The position numbers and the translations under genes were made by a program. Positions 19,891 to 31,200 of a DNA stretch of 40,269 bases are shown piece by piece. The DNA is from a virus. Position 1 is the first letter of the stretch, and every line of letters begins with the position of its first letter. The DNA lies in the IMG/VR virus record IMGVR_UViG_3300030106_005325, positions 1,575 through 41,843 of that record; one strand, given 5' to 3'. Under the pieces are notes generated by a model. The model saw only the letters and a program-made list of their open reading frames with translations. It searched no databases and had not been told where the DNA came from.

Positions 19891-20157
19891 ATGGCATTTA
19901 AAATGAAAGGATGGCAAGCACACTCAAGTTCTCCATTCAAAGACCCTAAAGGTAAGTTTTTCACGAACTTAAAAGACAAATTTATGGGTGGAGTTAGAGA
20001 CCTGTGGCAAGATATAAAAGATAAATCAATCAACATGAGTAATGCTACTGGAATGGGTTCAGACTGGGTTGATAGTCAGAGAGCAAACGACGCGAGAATA
20101 AACGCGGAGAGACAAAAGTATATTGACGCTTTAAAAGCTCAAAGAGAAAAAAAGTAA
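19891..20157 (+). CDS. Small basic protein with N-terminal FKMKG...SPF motif
   Basis: 88 aa, basic, no cysteines. The start MAFKMKGWQAHSSSPFKDPK resembles the starts of the 54-aa protein at 36447 (MGFKMSGFSPFTK) and of the next gene (KKGSPFNF). The rest is helical and charged, with a C-terminal helix ending in KALKAQREKK-like residues. It abuts the ejection-protein candidate at 20159 with a 1-base gap. A shared N-terminal tag suggests a common fate such as packaging into the virion or processing. The function is unknown. Confidence 0.55.
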   Translation: MAFKMKGWQAHSSSPFKDPKGKFFTNLKDKFMGGVRDLWQDIKDKSINMSNATGMGSDWVDSQRANDARINAERQKYIDALKAQREKK

Positions 20158-20158
20158 G

Positions 20159-20854
20159 ATGAGCGAAGAGAAAAAAGGAAGTCCTTTTAACTTTGCACTA
20201 CCCGCATTAGCTCTTGGTGGTAAAATCGCGTTAGCTGGTATGGGTGCAAAGATTGGTATGGGTCTTTGGGCTGGGGCTAAGGCTAGAAAAGCTGAAAGAG
20301 AAGCTAGAGCGGAAGAGATTAAATCTAGACGAGAAATGAATAGACTAAGAAATGTCTATGCTAATCTCGATACTAGTAATCCATTTATGAACATGGAGAA
20401 TCCAATGGAGGATTTAACTGTAAATCAACAGCAGTTTGAAATGCAAAGACAGATGACGCAGCAATCTCAAGCTACAACATTAGATTCTCTTAGGGGAGCA
20501 GCTGGTGGTAGTGGTATAGCAGCGTTAGCTCAATCAATGGCTCAACAAGGACAAATGGCTTCTCAAAGAGCAGCCGCACAAATTGGTCAACAAGAAGCAG
20601 CAAATCAAAAAGCTGCTGCAGCACAAGCGGCGGCTATACAAAAAATGGAAAGACAAGGTGAGATAAGATCTAGAAATTGGGAGAGAGATAAACAAGGAAC
20701 ACTATTAGGTATGGCTCAAGAAGAGACAGCCGCATATGCTAAGCAGGCACAAGAAGCTCAGCAGCAGAAATTTGATGCAATTGCCGGTGGATTTGGTGAG
20801 GCTGTTAATATGGGTTTTAGTGCTTTTGGTCCTGGTGGGGGCGGATTTAAATAA
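20159..20854 (+). CDS. Probable internal virion (ejection) protein
   Basis: 231 aa. The N-terminal region has a hydrophobic Gly/Ala segment (residues 14-42, with ALALGGKIALAGMGAKIGMG) followed by a long Ala, Gln, Glu and Arg-rich helical region (residues 45-210) and a Gly-rich tail (FGPGGGGF). This architecture, membrane-active segment plus coiled coil, is typical of small ejection proteins such as T7 gp14 or P22 gp7. It begins with GSPFNF near residue 7, echoing its neighbour. It lies just before two larger proteins ending in the giant cargo protein, as in gp14-gp15-gp16 order. Assignment is by architecture and context. Confidence 0.6.
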   Translation: MSEEKKGSPFNFALPALALGGKIALAGMGAKIGMGLWAGAKARKAEREARAEEIKSRREMNRLRNVYANLDTSNPFMNMENPMEDLTVNQQQFEMQRQMTQQSQATTLDSLRGAAGGSGIAALAQSMAQQGQMASQRAAAQIGQQEAANQKAAAAQAAAIQKMERQGEIRSRNWERDKQGTLLGMAQEETAAYAKQAQEAQQQKFDAIAGGFGEAVNMGFSAFGPGGGGFK

Positions 20855-20860
20855 TATAAT

Positions 20861-22234
20861 ATGGCAATAGATAAAACTTTAATACAAGGAGCTGGGAAAG
20901 CTGTTAAACAGTTTGATTATGGTGCTGATGCTATAATGAAAGCTAGTGAGCAACTTGGGAAGTCATATGAAAAAATGACTGATAAGGTTAATGAAGCTAG
21001 AGAAGAATGGCAAACATTAGCCCAAGATGCTATTGATAAAGGTGAAGATCTATCTGATGAACAATTTGATCAAGTTTTACAAGAATTAAACGCAGATAGA
21101 GAAAAATATATATGGGGTAATTCCACTGATAGAGCTAAACTCATGAGGGGTTTAAATCAACGTATTGAAAGTTTAGGTGAAAACCAAGTGTTTATTGATG
21201 AACTAGCCACTAGTGTTAAGATGAGTGGTGATGGTGAAAGTGGATTGAGACCTGAATTTCTAGTTAGTTCTGTTGGTGAGGAACTTAAAGATATCATGGC
21301 TGGTAAAGCAGAGATGGTTCAAAGAGGTAAGAATTATGGTTATTACATCACAGATGAAGAATTCTTAGAAGACGGTAGTCAAAATCCTATTTATGAAGGA
21401 GCGGTTGATATACCAATGGATGCGCTAAATGATGCTCAAAGAGCTGTAGTAGAACAACGTGAAGCATTAAAAGCTGGAAAAAGATGGACATCTGTTAATG
21501 ACTTAAGAGAGATAGTTCAAAAAAACTCTAACAACACAGAACTGAGAGATGGTATTAATGACCAAGTTACTGAGATGATGGAGATATCAAAAAACATACA
21601 ACCAGGTGCCAACACGGATTTCCCTAGAGAACAGTATAGACAATGGGTTGATCAAAACTTAACAATAGAACCAAACATAAATTCATTAATAAATGATCCA
21701 CACTTAGGTAATCAATCTTTTAAAAATAACCTAACAAGCTATATAGCTGGTAATGATTGGGATAGCCTTGGGATTAGTAAAGAACAAGCAAGATCAATGG
21801 GCTTGAGAAATAGAGATGTTAATAATGATGGTAGAATAGACGAGGATGATGCTAGGGCTATAGTTGAAGAGTTCACTAAGAAGCAAGACGGTAAGTATTC
21901 TATAGCAACAAAAGATTTATTGTCTAGATATTACACTCAACACTTTGAAACAAAGTGGGAGGACATGGCGCAGTATAGACAGGGACAAACAGCAAAATCA
22001 AAGTTTACACAAAATGGGACAACGACTGAAACCACTACTACCACAACCACTACTACCACCGGTTTAACAAAACAGCAAACATTGGGTTTTCTAAATGATG
22101 CGAATATCTCTGATGAAAAGAAAAAAGAGATTCTTACTGACTATAATAAAAATAATCCAAATGATAAAATAGATAAGTCCTCAGGTTTTCTGTGGTACAG
22201 AAATTGGGCAGGAGACGGTCCTAAATATGATTAA
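20861..22234 (+). CDS. Probable internal virion protein with EF-hand-like loop and Thr-rich linker
   Basis: 457 aa, helical and charged. Residues 319-330 (DVNNDGRIDEDD) form a canonical 12-residue EF-hand or dockerin-type calcium loop, with Asp at positions 1, 5, 9 and 12, Asn at 3, Gly at 6 and Ile at 8. From about residue 385 to 402 there is an almost pure Thr tract (nt about 22017-22063) that should act as an extended linker to a 55-residue C-terminal segment. No signal peptide. The position between the gp14-like candidate and the giant protein suggests the second ejection protein (gp15-like position). No enzyme motif is visible. Confidence 0.55.
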   Translation: MAIDKTLIQGAGKAVKQFDYGADAIMKASEQLGKSYEKMTDKVNEAREEWQTLAQDAIDKGEDLSDEQFDQVLQELNADREKYIWGNSTDRAKLMRGLNQRIESLGENQVFIDELATSVKMSGDGESGLRPEFLVSSVGEELKDIMAGKAEMVQRGKNYGYYITDEEFLEDGSQNPIYEGAVDIPMDALNDAQRAVVEQREALKAGKRWTSVNDLREIVQKNSNNTELRDGINDQVTEMMEISKNIQPGANTDFPREQYRQWVDQNLTIEPNINSLINDPHLGNQSFKNNLTSYIAGNDWDSLGISKEQARSMGLRNRDVNNDGRIDEDDARAIVEEFTKKQDGKYSIATKDLLSRYYTQHFETKWEDMAQYRQGQTAKSKFTQNGTTTETTTTTTTTTTGLTKQQTLGFLNDANISDEKKKEILTDYNKNNPNDKIDKSSGFLWYRNWAGDGPKYD

Positions 22235-22266
22235 ATAAATAAAGAACGGGTAACTAACGATACAGT

Positions 22267-25200
22267 ATGATAACACGATATAAAGGTAACGACGGTAAGG
22301 TTTACAAAGTAAAACCCGACGACGTTGAAAAATTCTTAGAAGATAATGATAAGGCAATCCTAATGCCTACAGTAGGAGATAACTATGTGTACCAAAAAGA
22401 AGATGGTGACACTATACAGGTTCCTCCCGAACATCTTAATCATTTCTTAAATAATCCAAAAAATAAAAATTCAAAACTAATTAGAGGAGGAGAAGAAGAT
22501 ATAACTGTTCCACCACCACAATATGGTATAGGTGAAATGGGAGGTGTTATGTATCCCCAAACTAGATCACAGTTTAAAAAATTACTAGAAGATCCTAAGA
22601 GTCAGTACTGGAAAAAGATAATAGACGGTGAGCTTGATGTTAATATAAGTGACGACCCTGAAATGCAAAAGTGGTTTGAAAGTAGTCTTAAAGCACATAA
22701 AGGGGCCACAAAACTGAAGGATCACACAGATACCGTGCTTCAAACTTTTGCCTTAAGTGGTCATATGGGCCCCATACAAGCTATAACTGCTGTTGGAGCT
22801 AAAGAGTTGTTAACAAAAACTGAAACAGGCAAGTTGGTACAACAAAAAATTAAAAATGCTTGGGAATGGATAAATCCAACTATTGAATCTAAGACCAAAG
22901 GAAAACAACTATCAGAAGAAAAATACAACGAGATATACAATGAGAACGGTCTTGTAAATGAAGACTTTATGGGCGCGATGATAGATGTTATTAACAACGA
23001 AGATGACGCGGGTTTAGAATATGATACTGATAGAGATGATAAAGTTCCTTTTCCACTAACATCAGCTTCTTTAAAAGCTCCCACGAAGAAAGGTTATGGT
23101 GGGTTTCTTGTTGGTCAAGAAAAAAGATTACAAAGATTCTTAAATGATTATTTTAAGGACCAAGGTGTTGTTTTCAAAGAAGCTAGAACCGGCCACGATG
23201 CTTTAACTGTGCATGGAGATGGTTGGGATTCTAAACCATTTAATATACATGTTCCGTATAAAGAAGGTAGCGATAGAATACTTCGTGGTGAAACATCAAG
23301 GAGGATAGGTGAGGGAACAGAGTGGGATGCTGAAGTTGGTGTTTCTGGATCGTCTCTACAAATTGATGTAGCGCAACTAAACGACATGATGCAAGAAATA
23401 AAGATGAGGCAAGACCCTGAGTCAATGGTAAATAATAGTTTATTTGTGCTTGATAGAATGAAAAATTCTAAATACTTAAATTCTATTGAAAACGAATGGC
23501 ACGAAGCAGAGTTTTATCAGCATCTAGACGTAATGTTTCACCGTGATAAATTTGGTGGGATGGCTCCTTCTAGATTAATTATTGACGATAACTCACGAAG
23601 TGATTTTAATGATGGTGTCGTAGGTGTAAATAAGGAAGGTTGGGTTGAGTTACCAGATGGTAGTAGGTTGTCCTATAAATATATATGGGATAATAGAGAA
23701 AGACTCTATGATTTGAAGTTGGCGGAAAGTGATATAAACTTTCAAAACGAAAAAGAAGATCTTCACATGAGTGATGAAGATAGGGCCGAGTTGATGAATT
23801 TAGAAACACTTAGAAGCAAGGGTGAGATAGACCCACAAGAGTATGCTAATAAAAAATACAAGCTTCAAACCAGGGGAGTTGATACTCACTTAGAGCGCAC
23901 AGACGCGTATTACCAAGGCAAAGAACCTGCTGCTTTAAAAAAGATAAATAATGAAATTAAGTTGTTGGAGTCTGGTTATATTAATGAATATGATGATAAG
24001 CAGAGGAAGTGGAACTTGGTTGAAGCTGATCAAAGTGAAGTAGAAGAAAAGTTAAAATTTTTAAAGGGAGAAAGAGACGCTTTAGTGGAGATAATAGGGG
24101 TGCAAGATTTAATTGAAAAAAATGAGGATGGCAGCTATGGAAAGTGGATAGGCGTTAATACGCTTAAATGGATAATGAATCCAACTAATCCAGAAGAGAT
24201 GATTCAGGTTGATCAAAACAACATACCAACTGGAGAAAAAAGAAAAGCTACTGGAGATGAGATTTTTATAGAAGAAGCTGCTGAGAGAATGGCTGAAACG
24301 ATGCCTAGGGATTATGTGTTAGAGCAACGTAGAAACGCTTACTATAGATTGTTATCAACTGGACAGGCATCTTGGGACCATAAAGATCAAATAGAAAAAG
24401 AAATACACTGGATACATAGAAACTTTGCTAATTTTTTTGACCATAAAAATAAGAGTTGGGACAATGATAAGCAGCAGCTAAAACATGCTTTTGGTGACGG
24501 TGGTACTAGAGATATATTTGATCTAAAACTTGCTGTAAACCCTTTAACAGGGGTGTTATCAGGACCACCTGGAGTCGGACAATTTACAAATGACTTAATT
24601 AGAGCAGCGGGAGATGTGAAAGCTAAGATGGAAGATCCTGAATATCGCGTTGGTCCAATGTTTACTACGCCGGAGGGATTCACTGAACAACCTGGGGGAT
24701 CAAACTATGCTGAAGATTTTAATAAAGCTTTAACCGAATACAAGATGTGGTCTAGAGCTGTAGATTTAAATATGAATCCACGTGAATCAAATATGGAGAA
24801 TCTTTTATTTGGAGTTAACTTTAATCTTAAAAACCTAAAAGATGCTAAGATGTTTGGTGGTGATAAAACACTTTTTCCAACCAAAGGAAGTTGGAACTCA
24901 GTTATAACAACAGGGCATGGATCGACACTTGTTGATGGTTTAGGTAAGGCGTTTTTTGGTGGACAGGGTGGACTGGAGGAGGTTACGCAAGCTGATATGG
25001 CTGAAATCTTTGAACACAAGTTGTTAGAGACGGGTATATATGATTTACCAGACGTTAGAAACGAAGGCTGGAATGGTAGAGGTAGTAGGGCTAGACAGAT
25101 ATCGAATGCCGCTACGAACACAGTAACATCGTTAGCACCACTACTAGCTGAGCTTTACGTTTTTAAAAGAGTAGGTGGTTTAAAAGCTTTAAATAAAACG

Positions 25201-28200
25201 TTTCATGGTTTAGCAAGAGCGTTTACTAAAAACTCAAATAGCAAACTATATAAAAATCTAGTTCACAAGGTTGTTGTACCTAGTGTTGTAACACCTATAG
25301 AGTGGGCTGCTGCAGAATACGGCGGTGAAGTAATGTTCGCTGATGGAACGGGTATGTTTGATGGTCACACTCTTCATTTTAATAGAGAGACTGGTGAGAT
25401 TGAAACGAACTTTATTTTCCCATGGGCGATGGGTGCTAGTGGTGGATTGTTTGGAATGGGCCTTAAAGGTTTTCAAAACAAAGTATTAAAACCACTTATA
25501 AATAAAGAGGGAGGAGCTGGTGGACAAATATTACTTTGGTTAGATAAACAAAAACACAAAGGTACATTAAGGAATTATATACTTGGTGATACAGGAGCTA
25601 AATTCGGTAAGTGGGTAGGCCAAGGAGTTACAGCTAGTGGTTTATTAACCGTTGCTAGCGCTGCTGAGCAAATAAAAAAGGATTTGGAAAATGGATGGTG
25701 GCCTTGGAGTAATGTAGATCCAGACTCAGAAGAAGGTAAACGTAGAAAAGAAGAGTGGAAATCTTTTACCACTCTAGATCATTTTGTAGCTACAACTGCA
25801 GCTATGATGACCGTGGGATACAGAGGTCTAGGTGGTATAAAAAAAGATATACAAAGAGATTTCTTAAGATTAAAAAATGAAACCCCAGCAACAGTTGCCG
25901 CAGACAAAGGTTTAGGCATGAGCGTGAAGAATGAAAAAAATGAAAATGGTACTTGGGAAAACAAAGATATATTATACGAGGCAGAGCAAATAAATAAACT
26001 GTTAGAAGGGGAGGTATTCTCAATAGAGGCTGAATTAAAAGAATTGAGAGATCAAGAGATGAACCCTAAAACAAAAGGTGTTTACGACGCTGTTAATGGT
26101 AAGGGTGCTTTAAAAAAGAAGGTTGAAAGTTTAACAAAAAAACTAGAAGAGATTAACAAAAGTAAAGCGGAGGTTAATAAGTGGTCTAACGATTTAATTA
26201 GAAGAAATGAAATTATTGAACTAAAAGAATCAATCAAGAATGAAGGTGAGTATTTAGATTATCTTAAAAGCGAATGGAATATAGCTAGGGGTCTCGCTGA
26301 GGGTGATTTAAAAGCTGACGACTTAGATAGAATAGCAGATTTAAATGCTAAAGAATTTGAGATGTTTTTAGAAAATGAAAACATAAAGGGTGATAGAGCT
26401 GATTATTTAAGATCTGTTTATAACGTTGTTTTTCAAGCTGGATTAATGGCTACTAAGTTGAAAATGGGTAAAAGAGGTAGTGAAACTAGAGACATGTGGA
26501 TGGAATCTCAATATGAATTAGCTCATAATTACAATAGGTTAAAAATACTAAAAGAAGCACAAGGAGATGGAGGCACGCATGGTGTTCAAATAAGAGACCT
26601 AGAAAGTAGAAACAAAGAGTTAAATGATAAGTTAGACAAGCAGTTTAAAGAACATAATATAGAATTTAAAAAAGAACTCTTGCGTCAACTAGAGCTAGAT
26701 AAAGTACTAGCTAAAGAACTCGGCGCTGATCTACATGTTGTAGATGAAAAGAAGTACATGGAGGCTCTAAAAAGAGAGGGTGAAGATATTGCTGCATCTA
26801 AATTTAGTGAAGCTTTTATTAATAAGAAAGGTAATGAAATATTCATAAATCTAAACCAAGCTCTAAAAGTTAAAAATCTTGGGGTTGGTAGACACGAGAT
26901 AATGCATAAATTATTATGGGACTCACTAAAAGAAAGCTACACATACAAAGACCCTTTGACTGGTAAAAAAGAAATTAGAAAAAGAATTTCAAAACAAGGA
27001 ATAGACGTTATCGACATGTTCTTAAATAGTTTATACTCTAAGGATAGGAAGTTAATAAAAGAAAGAGTAGAGAATAATTACAAGTATGAAAAAGATGTTA
27101 GATTTGTTAAGAAAGATGGTAAGAAAGTTTTAGAAGAATTTGATATCTTAATAGATGGTAAGAAAGTAGAAAGAGATCCTAGAGAATATTATGAAGAGTA
27201 CTTAACGGCTACAGTAGACGCAATTAAAAATGGACAACTTATAAAAGATTACTCAACTGGTAGACAGATTGGAAAAATAATTTGGCCTATATTAAAACAA
27301 AAAGGTCCGTATAAGAATATGTATAAATTCCAGGTTAATGGAGTTAACTCCAAAAAAGCTGTTAATGATCTATGGGCGATGATAGAAACCTTAACTAGAG
27401 AATCCGAGGTTAATGTCGGAATGGTTGTTGACGGTAAAAAAGTCAAAGGAGAAGGTGGCGCAAAGTCCAAAAGTAATGTTGAGGGTTTAGTTAGCAAGCA
27501 TGGTGGTAGTGCACCTAAAATGCTTAGAAAAGAATTGAATCGATATCCTGATTCTTTTGCTAAGAGAGAAGACGGTAGCTTTATACTGGATAGTGAAGGT
27601 AGAAAAATACCAGTAGAAGGAGCAGAGATTGATTGGTCTAGACATGAGTACCCAATTAATGAAAGTTCATTTGGAAAAGAAATAGGACCTATAGTTGGAA
27701 GTATATTAAAAAGACTATATGACCCTATAACTAGATACCCTAGCGGTAAAGAAGCGTTAAACGAACTAGGTATAACGAGAGAACAGTTTAAAAACGAATT
27801 AATACTTAGAGCTTCCTCACTTATAGATAGAGGAGGAGAATTTAGAAGAGAGGATTTAGGTAAGAATCAAACAATAGACGATTTTATTAGCAACAGACTT
27901 AATTTAAGAGCTAATGCTCTAGCTAAGGAGTTGGGTTTACCATCCGCTGAAGTGTTGGTTAAAAAAGAAAAATTAGAACAAAGGTCTGGTGAAGATGTTT
28001 ACGAAAGACAAGTTGGGGTAAAGGATAAGAGAATGAGTGATTTTGAAAACCAACAAATATTACTTAAGGAATCGACAAAAAAGGAAATATCTCAATTTAG
28101 AAAAGATTTTGGAATTGAAGATGGAACGGTTGAATATGAAACCCTAAAAAAGAAAGCCTTTGATGCTACATTAAATTCATTTAAAAAATCAAAAGTAAAA

Positions 28201-31200
28201 GTTTTTGATAGTGAAGGAAATATAAACCCCAAGTTTGTTTTAGATTTAAAACAAAATATCCGTAAAGAAGTAATGACCACCGTTAAAAAAATGTTTTTAG
28301 ATGGTGGTAAGAAGGGTGTTATCAATTTTACTGAAAAATACGGTAAAATGTTTTGGGAAAACTACGTAATGAGAACTCTTGATGGCAAGAACTGGATAGT
28401 TAAAGCTGGAACACCTAGTAAAGCTGTATTAAAAAAATATCCAGACGCTAAGGCTTTTGGTAGAGAGGTTGTTATTGAAAGAGCTAAGGTTGGTATTACT
28501 AAAAAAGCTCAAGGAATGGAGCAACTTAGAATGACAGCTGGAGAGACATCAGGCGCTGCTATATACAGAGTTAAAACATGGGAGGAAATAAATGGCAACA
28601 TGGGACTTCAAGCTCTTTTAAACGGGGAGTATTATAATCCAAAAACAAAAGAAACAATACAAGCTGAAGATATAATTGGTTGGAGTGGTAAAGCTGCAAC
28701 TGGAAATTACTTTGCTGGTAAAAGAGAGTCATTATCTAACTTTTTAGTTGACAACATAACTAAGAGTGTTGTTGATCAAGTTAGAAGAGAAAATAAAATA
28801 GAAGAAGTTAACGGAGAAAAAGTTATCGAAGGTCTATTAGATAAGATAGTAAACTCGGTTGGTGGTGAGATCGGTGTTAACTTCTCTAAGTCAACAGAGT
28901 TTAACGTAGATCACGCTAGAGAATTACTAAAGGATATATGGGAACATGGGTTGGGAGATGTTATTAGAGTTAGTGAAAAGGGTGACCTACAATTGTTAAG
29001 AAACTATGGAGAAAAGAATATAAGCAAGGAGACTATTAGTAAGGTAAATTCTATATGGGATTTTGCTCCAGTAACATCTAATGGTATTAAATTTATATCT
29101 GGTATAAAAAACCACAAAAATCCATTAATGCAAGAGATTGCAGACGCTTTTAAAAAAGACAGATTCACTAGAGACGATCTGCAAACTATAGGTAGAATAG
29201 AAAGACAATTACCAGAAATAGTTAAAGCTCTAGGAAAAGACATTCTACAAATGAAACCATTGTGGGATATGTTGGGTTATCATAGACGTATTATGAATTC
29301 AGCGTTTAAACAAGAATGGAGTTGGTGGAGGGATTTGTCTAAAAAAGAACAAGATAAATTAGTGAAAGAGCATGGTGAAGACGTTAAGTATCAGAAAACA
29401 AAAAATGGGAAACTAGTAAGTGCTCCATTTTACTCTTCTAAAAAAAGATTAATGGAACTAGCAGATAGTTTCAAGTCTGAACCTAAAATTAAAAAACTAG
29501 TTGATAAAGTTAAATTGATGAACAAGGGTTCTGGTGGTCCCTTTAAGGCTGTTGAAGACATATTAAATAAAGATATCACACAAGCGGAAAAAATACTTGA
29601 GCTTAAAAAAATTGAATCAGAGATTAGAAAAGCTAGTGAAGCCAACATAAACCTACATGTTGAGATAATAAACAGGTTAACCAAGGGAGTTAAAGAAAAG
29701 AAATTCGACGAAGCCACTGTAGCCCATATACTGCAAGCTCAAACTAGTTTAGTAAAAGGATTTAGAGCGTTGAGTAGATTGGAATTGGTAGACGTTAGAA
29801 CAGGATCTCAAGCAACTTATAGATACACAACTAAAACTAGATCTGGTAAGGTTGTAGAGAAGTTTACCAATAAACTAACTGACGCTAAAAAAGGAATTGA
29901 ATACAGTGTTAATAAAAGAAACCCTTGGTTTAAAGAAGCTGTTAAATGGTACGGTAGTGAAAAGATTGTGATGGAAAAAATAGCCAAAGGTAAACTTGGT
30001 ATAAAGGGTGAGCACGTAGGTCCTAGTGCTATAACTAATATAAAGTTAGTTGAATTCATAGCTGAAGCTACTAGAGGTGAAAAATATAAAACAGATAAAG
30101 ATAGAAAAGCTAGAATAAAAGAAATACTAACAGAGCATTCTCAGTTAATAACTGCTGACTTCATCACCGACATAATAGATAAAGGAGGTAAAACAAATCC
30201 AGCTGGGTTTGATAGAATAAAGTTCCTAGATCAATTTCACGCTGAGGGTAAACACATAGATAATATTTTCTCTTTAAAAGGTGAGGGTTACTATCAGTTT
30301 CTAACAAGTAAAAAAATATCTAAATGGGAGAAGGAAAACGTAAAGAAGTCGTTTGAACAAAAAGAAAAATTAACTAGAGATCGAAACATACATGAAAGTG
30401 GTCTTAAGTTCTCTAAGTCTGGTAAGAAAAAGGGTATGTCTACTTTTGATTTTGACGAAACACTCATTGTTAAAGGTAAGAATTTTGTCACAGCTAAAAA
30501 CCCATTAACCGGTGAAATTAAAAAAATAAAATCTGAAGCTTGGCCAACTGAAAGTTCTAAATTAATAAAAGAAGGATATGAGTTTGATTTTGGAGATTTT
30601 GTAAATGTTAAAGGTGGAGTTGATGGACCACTTCTGCAGAAGATGAAAAATCAAATTAAAAAATATGGAGTTGAAAATGTATTTGTTTTAACAGCTAGGC
30701 CAGCTCAATCTGCAATAGCTATACATGGATGGTTAAAGTCTAAGGGTATAAATATACCTATAGAAAATATAACCGGACTAGGTAATGGTACTAGTAGAGC
30801 TAAAGCTGAGTGGATGTTAGATAAATTTGCTGAAGGTTATAACGATATGTATTTCGTTGATGACGCCCTTGGTAATGTTAAAGCTGTTAAGGAGGTATTA
30901 GAGCAACTAGATGTTAAATCAAAAGTTGTTCAAGCTAAAAACAAGGTACGAGTAGGTAAATACATAGTTGATATAACTACAAAAGAAGGTAGAGATTTTG
31001 TTAAAAATTATGAAACAAACCCTGGTAAGAAAGTTGTTTTCCTCGCGGGTGGTGCTGGTAGTGGTAAAAGTAATGTTGTTAAGAAATTAAACTTAAGAGA
31101 TCAAGGGTTTGAGATAGTGAATCAAGATATATCGTTAGAGTGGTTAAAAAAGCAAGAGGGTGTACCAGAAGATATGAGGGAGTTAACGAAAGAGCAAAGA

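Noticed and set aside
22014-22065. Short direct repeats as a CRISPR or DNA repeat array
   Set aside because: The repetition is the Thr codon run of a coding frame, with no spacers.
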